From VFZS01 sp964353255 (GTDB lineage: Bacteria; Acidobacteriota; Terriglobia; Bryobacterales; Bryobacteraceae): a DNA stretch of 14,912 nucleotides. The stretch covers positions 1 to 14,912 of the forward strand of contig CAYGVJ010000129.1 of NCBI GenBank assembly GCA_964353255.1, in the 5' to 3' direction. The notes below the pieces were generated by a model. The model saw nothing but the letters and a program-made list of their open reading frames with translations, did not search any database and was not told the origin of the DNA. A program made the position numbers and the translations under genes. Shown here one piece after another: positions 6,394 through 13,707 of this stretch. Every line of letters starts with the position of its first letter. Position 1 is the first letter of the stretch.

Positions 6394-9213
6394 TCACCGC
6401 AGGGCGATCACACAGTAGTCGCCTTCCGGGCGGAAGTCCGCCGGCAGGCCATTCAGTGTCACGGTTTGCGCGCCCCGCGCCAGCACCCGCAGCCACCCGG
6501 CCAGCGCTCCGGGCGCGTGGATCGCCAGACTGCTCGCGTCGGCCGAGAAGTCCACCTGGACCGGCGCCGGCGTCTCCAGTTCCAGCAGGATCTGCCCGGC
6601 CTCTTCCAGCCTGCTCGCGCCAGACAGGGCCAGCCGCCGCAGCCCGCCGCCTTCGCGCCGGATGTAGCGGAGCACCCCGCCGGCGTCAAAGGCCACCCGG
6701 TCATGGAAGTCTGCGCCGCCGACTTCCAGCCAGCCCTCCCCGGTCTCGCCGAAGGAAGCGACGCGCGGGGAGACGCCGTACGGCTCCAGCAGGGTCACGA
6801 ACTGAGCTTCCAGGCCCCGGCGGCGGGCCATGACGAACGGCACAGGCTTGAGCAGGTCGGGCCCCAGGCCGCTGCCCGTGACCACCGTGGTGGACGGCCG
6901 CCCCAGCATCCACAGGCGCAAGCTGCGCAGAACCTTCTCGAAGTCCGCGACTACCAGCCGCCCCGCGCCGGCGTAGTCCAGGGTGATGTCATCAACATAC
7001 AGCGCGCCCTCCCGCGGGCCGCCCGCCACGTAGGTGACCTCCACACACACGGTTTTCACCGGGGTGTCGAAGACTCCGTCATTGTTGCCCAGGTAGTGGG
7101 ACCAGCGGGCCGGGTCCGAGGCCTGGACCTGGCGCCAGCCGGTCCAGTTGATGGGGCCGACGGTGTAGACGAAGCGCTCGTCGGTCGAGTCGTACAGGCG
7201 CAGGGCCAGGCGGTGGCCGGAGCCGTCGCCGTAGATCGTGACGGAGAGGCGCGCGGGCACTTCGGCGGGTTGGCCGCTCAAGACGGGCGTTTGGAAGAGG
7301 ATGTAACCCTGCGCGGCATTGAAATCATAGCTCATGCGCCCGGAGAAGTTGCCGGTGGCGGCCTGCTCGCGCGAGTACTGGAAGCCGGAGCGGATCTCGG
7401 AGAGGTTAGCCCAGGTCGAGCCGTAGGCGGCGTTCTGAGCCTCGTTCACGTCGAAGTCCGCCTGCCAGGCTTCGGCGGTGGTGGCAGCGCGCGCTGGAGC
7501 CAGGTGCTGGTAGCCGTTCGCGGAGGGGAAGCCGGAATAGCTCTCCAGCGGCAGCGTGGCGGAGAGCTTGCCGAAGTTGTGGTAAACCCAGTCGAAGCGG
7601 TGCTCGGCCCCGTCGGTGGAGCGCGCGTCGAAGAGGTCCAGGGCGTACTCAGGGGTCAGGATCATGGCTCGCTCCAGTTGCGCCTGCTGGTAGGCGGGGC
7701 CGGCCTCGGCCCGCACGGCGCTCACCGAGGGCAGCCCCACGAAGGCTTCCGCCCGGCCGGTGGCCTCGCCCTGGCTGCGCTCGTCCACGACTACGGTGTT
7801 GTGCGCCACCGTGACCTTATCCCAGCTACTGTGCGTGGCGGCGGCGTACGACTGGGTGCCCGGGTCTACCGCCATGACCCCGCCCCGGGCGAAGGAGACG
7901 AAGTTCAGCTTGTCGTAGTGACCGTGCCCGCCGCCGTGCGGGCCGAACTTCAGAGCCAGGTAGTGGTCACTGGAGGCGGCGCGGAGTAAGGCGTTGCCCG
8001 AGTCTTCGAACAACCTGCTGGCCAACTCCGGAGGCGCGGCCTTGGGCAGGGTTTCCGCCCCCCAGAAGAGGGCCTCGCGGCCCCGAGCGCGCCGGCCCAA
8101 CGGGGAGGCAAAGACCGGGTCCGCGTAATGCGCGTAGGCGATCTCGTAGAGACGGTCGTAAGAGAACAGGCTGACGTTGCCGCTGTCGCTGAAGGCCGGC
8201 AGGCTGCCGTCGGGCATGGCCACCACGAGCGGCGCCTCGAACATGCGGCGCAGGGCGCGTTCGGCGTACAGGTCGATGCCCGCCCGGGCGGCCATTTCCG
8301 CCAGTTGGCACAGCGGATCCAGGGCGTAGAAATGGTAGCCCCAGGCGCCCTCGTACCAGACGCCGTCGCCTTGGACGCTCTCGCGCATCTGGAACCGAAA
8401 GCCGTTCTTGGGGTCGTCCAGCGCCCTGGAGATGAGCGCGGCGTCCTGGAGCGCGAAGCCGACCGCGCCGAGGGCGGCATTGTGCCAGGACTGCCAGTTA
8501 CTCTTGCCGGCGTTGTTGCGGCCGATGACGGCCGCGGCGGCGCGCAGCAGGTCCTGCTCGACGTGGGCGCGCTGGGCGTCGTCCAGGACGCCGCTGGCGG
8601 CAATCAGGTCGTAGGCCCAGGCGATGGGGATCAGCCAGCCGGCCTCGTCGAGCGTCTGCGCGGTGACCCGCGCTCCGCTGGTAGCGTTAGGCCGGTTGTT
8701 CGTGTCCTTGATGGGATAGCTCGAGTAAACGTCGGCGTAAGCCAGCAGGATCTCAGCCGCAGCCTGGGCGAATTCCCTCCTGCCGGTCAGCCGGTAGGCG
8801 AGCCCGTTGTCGCGCGCCGCGCTGGCTGCCTCGCTGTGGCGGCGCGTGTAGATCACCTGCTCGTAGGGCCAGCCGCTCAGCTTCTCCCCGTCCACCGGGC
8901 AGACGTGCTGGCCGGGTCCCTTGAACTGAAGATAGACGCCGTGCCGGGGGCAGACGTACCACAGGGTCCATTGGCCGCCCTCGGGAGGCAGCTCGAACTT
9001 CTCCAGACCATAGCGCTGGTTGTGGGCTGCCGGCCAGCTCTCGGCGGCTTGCAGGATGCTGGAACGGACCGAGGCCGCCCAGGCCGCCGATTGCGCCAGG
9101 CGCTCGATGCGGGAGAAGTCCTCGGGGGTGAGCAGCAGACCGGGTGCGGCCCGCGCCGCCGCCGCGGCGCTGAGCGCTGCCGCCACCCCCAACAGCCACG
9201 CCGACCGCTTCAT
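6394..9213 (-). CDS. Secreted heparinase II/III-like polysaccharide lyase
   Basis: The 939-residue protein has a signal peptide at residues 1-22 (alanine-rich, cleavage near ARA|A). It then shows the helical-toroid plus beta-sandwich layout of heparinase II/III and alginate lyases, enzymes that cleave uronic-acid polysaccharides by beta-elimination. Visible family signatures are NWQSWHNAALGAVG (239-252), WYEGAWGYHFYALDP (286-300), HGGGHGHYDKLNF (426-438, start of the heparinase II/III-like domain) and VAHNTVVVD (469-477). They supply candidate catalytic N, Y and H residues. C88-x2-H91 and C105 plus D108 near the N terminus could form a small metal site. The C-terminal third is beta-rich. The ATG at 9213 is well supported: AGGAGGT lies 6 nt upstream. 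It follows the lipoprotein gene after 48 bp and is probably co-transcribed. Heparin, alginate and other glycan substrates cannot be told apart from the sequence. Confidence 0.85.
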   Translation of the reverse strand: MKRSAWLLGVAAALSAAAAARAAPGLLLTPEDFSRIERLAQSAAWAASVRSSILQAAESWPAAHNQRYGLEKFELPPEGGQWTLWYVCPRHGVYLQFKGPGQHVCPVDGEKLSGWPYEQVIYTRRHSEAASAARDNGLAYRLTGRREFAQAAAEILLAYADVYSSYPIKDTNNRPNATSGARVTAQTLDEAGWLIPIAWAYDLIAASGVLDDAQRAHVEQDLLRAAAAVIGRNNAGKSNWQSWHNAALGAVGFALQDAALISRALDDPKNGFRFQMRESVQGDGVWYEGAWGYHFYALDPLCQLAEMAARAGIDLYAERALRRMFEAPLVVAMPDGSLPAFSDSGNVSLFSYDRLYEIAYAHYADPVFASPLGRRARGREALFWGAETLPKAAPPELASRLFEDSGNALLRAASSDHYLALKFGPHGGGHGHYDKLNFVSFARGGVMAVDPGTQSYAAATHSSWDKVTVAHNTVVVDERSQGEATGRAEAFVGLPSVSAVRAEAGPAYQQAQLERAMILTPEYALDLFDARSTDGAEHRFDWVYHNFGKLSATLPLESYSGFPSANGYQHLAPARAATTAEAWQADFDVNEAQNAAYGSTWANLSEIRSGFQYSREQAATGNFSGRMSYDFNAAQGYILFQTPVLSGQPAEVPARLSVTIYGDGSGHRLALRLYDSTDERFVYTVGPINWTGWRQVQASDPARWSHYLGNNDGVFDTPVKTVCVEVTYVAGGPREGALYVDDITLDYAGAGRLVVADFEKVLRSLRLWMLGRPSTTVVTGSGLGPDLLKPVPFVMARRRGLEAQFVTLLEPYGVSPRVASFGETGEGWLEVGGADFHDRVAFDAGGVLRYIRREGGGLRRLALSGASRLEEAGQILLELETPAPVQVDFSADASSLAIHAPGALAGWLRVLARGAQTVTLNGLPADFRPEGDYCVIALR

Positions 9214-9219
9214 CCGGCT

Positions 9220-9226
9220 ACCTCCT
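9220..9226 (-). promoter_or_regulatory. Strong ribosome-binding site of the lyase gene
   Basis: On the minus strand AGGAGGT stands 6 nt before the ATG at 9213. It fixes this start and contrasts with the upstream lipoprotein gene, which has none. This fits translation of an internal operon gene by ordinary Shine-Dalgarno initiation. Confidence 0.75.
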
Positions 9227-9261
9227 GAGTGCTGGCTTCTGACTCCTGGCTGCTCGCGCCC

Positions 9262-10359
9262 CTATACCCCGCACACCGCCGCGCTCACTGGCTGCGAGCC
9301 CACCGGGATCATGGTGAACAGCGGCGCGGAGCGGGCGCGCGTGGCGGTGATAGTGGCCAGCCGGATCACGGCCATGTCGCCCGAGCGCCGGTTGAGCACC
9401 AGGGCGTATTGCTCGTCCGGAGTGAGGGTGATGAAGCCGGGGTCGTCGCCCACCGCGGCCACGGCGATGGCGCGCCGGGTCTCGATATCCAGGATCGTCA
9501 CGTCACGGGTCGGCGGGTTGGCCACGAAGAGGTAGCTGGCGGAGGCGGCCATGGCGCCGGGCGTTTTGCCCGCCAGCACGGTCTCGGCAATCTCCGTGCT
9601 GTAGGGGTAGACGATGGCCACCGCGTCCATCCCCGCCCCGGTGATGAACAACTGGCCGCCGTCGGACTTGAAGCAGAGGTTCTCCGGGCGCACGGCCAGT
9701 GGCAGGTGGACCAGCAGGCGGCCCGTGGGCGCCTCCAGTATCGACAGCCGGCGTTGGCCCATGTTGGCTACCAGGAGCAGCTTGCCGTCGAAGCGGAAGC
9801 GCGCGGTCCCCAGCGGCTGTCCCAGGCTGACCGGCGCCTGGCAGCGGCCCTGGGTCAGGTGCGCCAGGGCCACCGCGCCGCTTTCGCCGAAGCTCACCGC
9901 GGCCCACTCGCCGTCCGGGGAAAGGTCGAAATCCACGGGCTCCAGGGGGAGCCGGATCTGCGCGGCGACGCCCAGGGTGTCCGGGCGCAGGCGCACCAGT
10001 TGCCTGGGCTCCCGGCACAGCACCCACAGCGCGCCCCCGGGCGCCAGCCGCATCGACACTGCCGTCCGTGCGACCCTGCTCCGGCGGCGTAAAGCCAGGT
10101 CCGGGGCGCTGATCTCGTGCACCGTGCCCGTTTCCGGGGTCAGGGCGTAAACGGCAGGTTCGCGGGCCACCACCGCGGACGGACGCCCCTCCAGGCGGAT
10201 ATGCCGCGCCAGGGTGAAGGTCGTCAGGTCCACCGCCGCCAGCGCCTGGCCCTCCTGGTTGGCCACGAAGGCGTACCCTTCGAAGCCGGTGCCCTTGCGG
10301 CGCCGGCAGCCGGCCAGGGCGGCGGCCGGAGCCAGCAGCAGTGCGCGTCGCGTGATCAA
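9262..10359 (-). CDS. YVTN/YncE-like beta-propeller lipoprotein
   Basis: The 365-residue protein is predicted to fold as a repeat-built beta-propeller and to sit as a lipoprotein outside the cytoplasm. Residues 1-18 carry a lipobox, LAGC, with C18 as the acylated cysteine. The second residue of the mature protein is Arg, not Asp, consistent with outer-membrane sorting. TRRALLL at 3-9 also resembles a twin-arginine motif. Propeller blades recur as GYAFVANQEG, LDLSPDGEWAAV-like, KLLLVANMGQRRLSIL, YLFVANPPTRDVTILD and LTPDEQYALVLN, the pattern of YVTN-repeat and lactonase-type propellers. The start is TTG at 10359; no ATG precedes the signal sequence. Such propellers often mediate binding, and no catalytic residues are identifiable. 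It is the first gene of a probable operon with the lyase 48 bp downstream, so a role in surface glycan binding is a guess. Confidence 0.8.
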   Translation of the reverse strand: MITRRALLLAPAAALAGCRRRKGTGFEGYAFVANQEGQALAAVDLTTFTLARHIRLEGRPSAVVAREPAVYALTPETGTVHEISAPDLALRRRSRVARTAVSMRLAPGGALWVLCREPRQLVRLRPDTLGVAAQIRLPLEPVDFDLSPDGEWAAVSFGESGAVALAHLTQGRCQAPVSLGQPLGTARFRFDGKLLLVANMGQRRLSILEAPTGRLLVHLPLAVRPENLCFKSDGGQLFITGAGMDAVAIVYPYSTEIAETVLAGKTPGAMAASASYLFVANPPTRDVTILDIETRRAIAVAAVGDDPGFITLTPDEQYALVLNRRSGDMAVIRLATITATRARSAPLFTMIPVGSQPVSAAVCGV

Positions 10360-10371
10360 CTTTCTGGACCA

Positions 10372-10377
10372 ATTGTA
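10372..10377 (-). promoter_or_regulatory. -10-like hexamer TACAAT before the lipoprotein gene
   Basis: On the minus strand TACAAT lies 12 nt before the TTG start, so a transcript would have a leader of only a few bases. The 8-mer GTACAATT around it is the same as that preceding the oxidoreductase gene at 5142-5149. No clear -35 box and no Shine-Dalgarno sequence are present. Confidence 0.38.
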
Positions 10378-10424
10378 CTGGAAAGCCGGTTCCCCGCGGG
10401 CGAGATTTGAGCAGCATCTCCAAG

Positions 10425-10454
10425 TTGACAGGGCTGAGCGCGGTTCGGTATCCT
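10425..10454 (+). promoter_or_regulatory. Sigma70 promoter of the str operon
   Basis: A perfect -35 TTGACA (10425-10430) and -10 TATCCT (10449-10454) are separated by 18 bp. Transcription should begin near 10461, about 240 nt before rpsL. It is the best promoter in the window and matches the expected high expression of the operon. Confidence 0.75.
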
Positions 10455-10473
10455 GAGAAGGTTCGGTGAGATT

Positions 10474-10569
10474 ATGTCTGCTCCTGTGCTGGCCGGGGGT
10501 GATCCCGGAGCGAGCCAGGGGCCGGCCCCGAGGTTCCGGGCGGGTCTAGCCGCCCGGAGCATGGGCTAG
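10474..10569 (+). CDS. Possible 31-residue leader peptide upstream of rpsL
   Basis: An ATG at 10474, just after the expected transcription start and preceded by a weak GGTGAG, opens a 31-codon frame rich in Ala, Gly and Pro. It ends at the TAG at 10567-10569. The frame covers the strong hairpin at 10536-10557, so ribosome movement could in principle affect its folding. It resembles no known protein, and a frame this short in GC-rich DNA may be chance. Confidence 0.2.
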   Translation: MSAPVLAGGDPGASQGPAPRFRAGLAARSMG

Positions 10570-10685
10570 TCCATAGCAAGCACCTACTTAGTAGGAAGCG
10601 GCACTCGGTACGGCTGGAGGCGGGGCCTGTGCCTCCGCCGGAGTCGGCTGCGCCGTCGCCTGTCGAGCGGAATTCATCGCCGCCG

Positions 10686-10695
10686 AGGAGGAAGG
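10686..10695 (+). promoter_or_regulatory. Ribosome-binding site deciding the rpsL GTG start
   Basis: The purine tract AGGAGGAAGG ends 7 nt before the GTG at 10703. It supports that GTG as the start of S12, whose conserved N terminus begins exactly there and gives the standard 124-residue length. Confidence 0.75.
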
Positions 10696-10702
10696 AAGAT
10701 TC

Positions 10703-11077
10703 GTGCCGACCTTTAGTCAACTGGTGCGGAAAGGGCGCCGGCCGCCCCGTTACAAGACCGCTAGCCCGGCTCTCCAGCGGTGCCCGCAGAAGCGGGGCGT
10801 CTGCACGCGCGTCTACACCACCACGCCCAAGAAGCCCAACTCGGCCCTGCGCAAGGTGGCCCGCGTGCGGCTGACCAACGGCATCGAAGTGACCACGTAC
10901 ATCCCCGGGGTGGGGCACAATCTTCAGGAGCACTCCATCGTGCTGATCCGCGGGGGTCGCGTCAAGGACCTGCCCGGCGTCCGCTACCACGTGATACGCG
11001 GGACGCTGGACACCGCCGGCGTGGCCGAGCGCAAGCAAAGCAGATCCAAATACGGGGCCAAGCGGCCGAAATCATAA
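10703..11077 (+). CDS. rpsL: 30S ribosomal protein S12
   Basis: The 124-residue protein matches the standard S12 length. S12 sits at the decoding centre of the 30S subunit and helps control translational accuracy. The conserved core is evident: RGVCTRVYTTTPKKPNSALRK (31-51) and GRVKDLPGVRYH (85-96). Lysines K43 and K88, whose substitution commonly gives streptomycin resistance, are unchanged. D89, the residue methylthiolated by RimO in many bacteria, is present. Start is GTG, supported by a strong upstream AGGAGG. It is the first gene of the str operon, with rpsG starting 9 bp after its TAA. Residues 12-25 differ from the E. coli sequence, as is usual outside Proteobacteria. Confidence 0.98.
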   Translation: MPTFSQLVRKGRRPPRYKTASPALQRCPQKRGVCTRVYTTTPKKPNSALRKVARVRLTNGIEVTTYIPGVGHNLQEHSIVLIRGGRVKDLPGVRYHVIRGTLDTAGVAERKQSRSKYGAKRPKS

Positions 11078-11086
11078 AGGGAAAAC

Positions 11087-11557
11087 ATGCCGCGCAGACG
11101 AAGACCTGAACCGCGAGAAGTGCTGCCCGACCCGGTCTACAACTCCACCCTGGTCGAGAAGTTCGTCAACTCGATGATGTGGGACGGCAAGAAGGCCGTC
11201 GCCCAGGGCATCTTCTACCGGGCCTTGGACACCATGCGGGAACGTTCCGGCGACGACCCCTTGAAGCTGTTCAAGAAGGCCGTCGAGAATTGCCGGCCGG
11301 TGCTGGAGGTCAAGACCCGGCGCGTTGGGGGCGCCAACTACCAGGTTCCGGTGGAGGTGCCCCAGAACCGGCGCACCAGCCTGGGCATCCGCTGGCTGAT
11401 CACCCACGCCCGCGCGCGCCCCGAGAAGGGCATGCCCGATCGACTGGCCGCGGAGTTGACCGACGCGGCCAACATGCGCGGCGGCGCCATCAAGAAGAAG
11501 GACGACGTGCACCGCATGGCCGAGGCCAACAAGGCCTTCGCGCATTACCGGTGGTAA
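11087..11557 (+). CDS. rpsG: 30S ribosomal protein S7
   Basis: The 156-residue S7 nucleates assembly of the 30S head by binding the 3' domain of 16S rRNA and contributes to the E-site. Typical sequence includes LVEKFVNSMMWDGKK (about 23-37), ARPEKGMPDRLAAEL in the central part and the C-terminal MAEANKAFAHYRW. The length is that of the short bacterial form. The start ATG follows the rpsL stop by 9 bp and has AAGGGA overlapping that stop as its ribosome-binding site. In E. coli S7 represses its operon by binding a roughly 100-nt rpsL-rpsG spacer; here that spacer is absent, so control must differ. Confidence 0.98.
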   Translation: MPRRRRPEPREVLPDPVYNSTLVEKFVNSMMWDGKKAVAQGIFYRALDTMRERSGDDPLKLFKKAVENCRPVLEVKTRRVGGANYQVPVEVPQNRRTSLGIRWLITHARARPEKGMPDRLAAELTDAANMRGGAIKKKDDVHRMAEANKAFAHYRW

Positions 11558-11563
11558 GGAGGT
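11556..11563 (+). promoter_or_regulatory. Ribosome-binding site of fusA overlapping the rpsG stop
   Basis: AAGGAGGT overlaps the TAA of rpsG and is an excellent anti-SD match, but it ends 15 nt before the fusA ATG, longer than usual. No alternative in-frame start exists between them, so the spacing is real unless RNA folding shortens it. Confidence 0.55.
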
Positions 11564-11578
11564 CCGAACCGCAAGTCC

Positions 11579-13672
11579 ATGCCCCGCCCCGTGCCCATCG
11601 AACGGATGCGCAACATCGGCATCATGGCCCACATCGATGCCGGCAAGACCACTACCACCGAACGCATCCTATATTACTGCGGACGCACCTACAAGCTGGG
11701 GGAGGTGGATGAAGGCACGGCGGTGATGGACTGGATGGCGCAGGAGCAGGAGCGGGGCATAACCATCACCTCGGCGGCCACCACCTGCGAGTGGCAGGAC
11801 TGCCAGATCAATATCATCGACACGCCCGGCCACGTGGACTTCACCGCCGAGGTCGAGCGCAGCTTACGGGTGCTGGACGGCGCGGTGGCCATCTTCGACG
11901 CGGTGGCCGGCGTGCAGCCGCAGACCGAGGCGGTCTGGCGCCAGGCCGACAAGTACCGCGTCCCGCGCATCTGCTTCATCAACAAAATGGACCGCGTGGG
12001 AGCGGACTTCTTCCGGGCGGTGGAAACCATCGTCCGGCGGCTGAAGTGCCGGCCCGTGCCGGTGCAGATACCGGTGGGCGCCGAGGACGAGTTCAAGGGC
12101 GTGGTGGATTTGGTGTCGATGCGGGCGCGGCTGTGGCGCGAGGAGACGCTGGGCGCCCAGTACGACGATGTCGAGATCCCCGCCGAGCTGGCCGCCCAGG
12201 CGCGCCGCTGCCGCGAGAAGCTGATCGAAGCCGTGGCGGAATCCGACGACGTCCTCTTCGAGAGATACGTGCACGCCCAGCCCATCGGCGAGGAGGATCT
12301 CAAGGCCGGCCTCCGCCGCGCCACCCTGGCCCAGAAGGTCTTTCCCGTCCTGTGCGGCGCGGCTTTCAAGAACAAGGGCGTTCAGAACCTGCTGGACGCG
12401 GTGGTGGACTACCTGCCCTCCCCGGCGGAGGTGCCGCCGGTGGAGGGCGAGGCCATCGACGACCCCAGCCGGACGCTTTTCCGCCAGGCTTCCGAGGAGG
12501 AGCCCTTCGCGGCCCTGATCTTCAAGATCATGACCGACCCGTACGTGGGCCAGTTGGCCTTCCTGCGAGTCTACTCCGGGACGCTTTCCAGCGGGGACAC
12601 GGTCTATAACGTGGCCAAGGGGCGCGCTGAGCGCATCGGGCGTCTGGTGCGGATGCACGCCAACAAGCGGGAAGAGCTTCAGGACGTCTGCGCCGGCGAC
12701 ATCGCCGCGGCCGTGGGCCTGAAGACGGTCTCCACCGGCGACACTATCTGCGACCAGCGGAACCCGATCGTGCTGGAGTCGATCGACTTCCCCAATCCGG
12801 TGGTCCAGGTGGCGGTCGAGCCCAGGACTAAGGCCGACCAGGACAAGCTGGGCCTGGCCATCAGCAAACTGGTGCAGGAAGACCCGACTCTGCGGATCTT
12901 CACGGACGCCGAGACCGGGCAGACCATTCTCTCGGGCATGGGCGAGCTGCATCTGGAGGTCGTCATCGACCGCATGCAGCGGGAGTTCGGGGTCACCGCC
13001 AACGTGGGCAAGCCCCAGGTGGCCTACCGCGAGACGGTCCGGGCCGTGGCCGAGGCGCAGGGACGCTACGTGCGCCAGACGGGCGGCCACGGGCAGTACG
13101 GCGACGTGACCATCCGGCTGGAGCCCCTGCCGGCGGGCGGCGGCTTCCGTTTCGAGAGCGCGGTGGCGGGCGGCGCAGTCCCCAGGGAGTTCATACCCGC
13201 GATCGAGCGCGGCGTGGCCGAGGCGCTGGAGGGCGGCGTGCTGGCCGGCTACCCCATGGCGGACGTCAAGGTCACCCTGCTGAACGGCAGTTACCACGAG
13301 GTGGATTCCTCGGAGCTGTCTTTCAAGATCGCCGGCTCGCTGGCCCTGCGCGCGGCCGCCAAAAAAGCCCAGCCGGTGCTGCTGGAGCCCATCATGAGCC
13401 TCGAGGTGGTGATGCCGGAAGAGTACATGGGCGACGTGATCGCCGACCTGAGCTCCCGGCGCGGCCGCATCGCGGGCATCCAGTTGCGCGGCACCTCCCA
13501 GATCATCAGGGCCAGGGTGCCGCTCAAGGAGATGTTCGGCTACGCCACCGAGATGCGCAGCCGCACCCAGGGGCGGGGCAGTTTCACCATGCATTTCGGC
13601 CGGTACGAAGAAGTGCCGGCGTCGATCGCCGAAGAGATCATCAATCGGGTGCAAGGAAAGGTTCTTTGGTAG
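11579..13672 (+). CDS. fusA: Translation elongation factor G
   Basis: The 697-residue GTPase drives tRNA-mRNA translocation and, with RRF, ribosome recycling. G motifs are intact: AHIDAGKT (17-24), RGITI (59-63), DTPGH (81-85, with the catalytic histidine H85) and NKMD (135-138). Domain IV carries GGHGQYGDV and SYHEVDSSELSFKIAGS, and the C-terminal domain V begins near LLEPIMSLEVVMPEEYMGDV. Length and N terminus (VPIERMRNIGIMAH) match canonical housekeeping EF-G, not a diverged EF-G2 paralogue. It is the third str gene, 21 bp after rpsG, with the ribosome-binding site unusually far upstream. Glycine codons are overwhelmingly GGC in the first part I counted, unlike the following tuf gene. Confidence 0.97.
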   Translation: MPRPVPIERMRNIGIMAHIDAGKTTTTERILYYCGRTYKLGEVDEGTAVMDWMAQEQERGITITSAATTCEWQDCQINIIDTPGHVDFTAEVERSLRVLDGAVAIFDAVAGVQPQTEAVWRQADKYRVPRICFINKMDRVGADFFRAVETIVRRLKCRPVPVQIPVGAEDEFKGVVDLVSMRARLWREETLGAQYDDVEIPAELAAQARRCREKLIEAVAESDDVLFERYVHAQPIGEEDLKAGLRRATLAQKVFPVLCGAAFKNKGVQNLLDAVVDYLPSPAEVPPVEGEAIDDPSRTLFRQASEEEPFAALIFKIMTDPYVGQLAFLRVYSGTLSSGDTVYNVAKGRAERIGRLVRMHANKREELQDVCAGDIAAAVGLKTVSTGDTICDQRNPIVLESIDFPNPVVQVAVEPRTKADQDKLGLAISKLVQEDPTLRIFTDAETGQTILSGMGELHLEVVIDRMQREFGVTANVGKPQVAYRETVRAVAEAQGRYVRQTGGHGQYGDVTIRLEPLPAGGGFRFESAVAGGAVPREFIPAIERGVAEALEGGVLAGYPMADVKVTLLNGSYHEVDSSELSFKIAGSLALRAAAKKAQPVLLEPIMSLEVVMPEEYMGDVIADLSSRRGRIAGIQLRGTSQIIRARVPLKEMFGYATEMRSRTQGRGSFTMHFGRYEEVPASIAEEIINRVQGKVLW

Positions 13673-13690
13673 CAGGAAAAGCGAAGTCTT

Positions 13691-13696
13691 GAGGAG
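13691..13696 (+). promoter_or_regulatory. Ribosome-binding site of tuf
   Basis: GAGGAG lies 11 nt before the ATG at 13708 in the 35-bp fusA-tuf spacer. It supports that start, which yields the family-typical MAKEKFDRSKPHINVGTIGH opening. Confidence 0.65.
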
Positions 13697-13707
13697 ATTG
13701 CTGGCAT

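Larger units (their letters stand above)
10455..10702 (+). promoter_or_regulatory. Long structured 5' leader of the str operon
   Basis: The roughly 240-nt leader contains three potential structures. The strongest is a hairpin with 8-bp arms CCGGGCGG/CCGCCCGG (10536-10543 and 10550-10557, extendable by a U-A pair) and a 6-nt loop. The second is the near-palindrome CCTACTTAGTAGG (10583-10595). The third is a hairpin GGAGGC/GCCTCC (10616-10621 and 10631-10636). None is followed by a run of T, so no intrinsic terminator is called. A 31-codon frame runs through the first hairpin. Leader-mediated control of ribosomal protein synthesis is plausible but not shown. Confidence 0.5.

Noticed and set aside
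6376..6396. Inverted repeat TGAGC/GCTCA between the oxidoreductase and lyase genes as a bidirectional terminator
   Set aside because: The stem is only 5 bp, is formed largely by the two stop codons themselves, and lacks T-tracts on either side.
6466..7989. 507-codon plus-strand open frame inside the lyase region
   Set aside because: It is complementary to the lyase coding sequence, is full of low-complexity Gly/Ala/Arg/Val, and shows no motifs.
11864..13654. 596-codon minus-strand open frame over fusA
   Set aside because: It is antisense to canonical EF-G, with a His/Asp/Leu-rich composition typical of a reverse-complement shadow.
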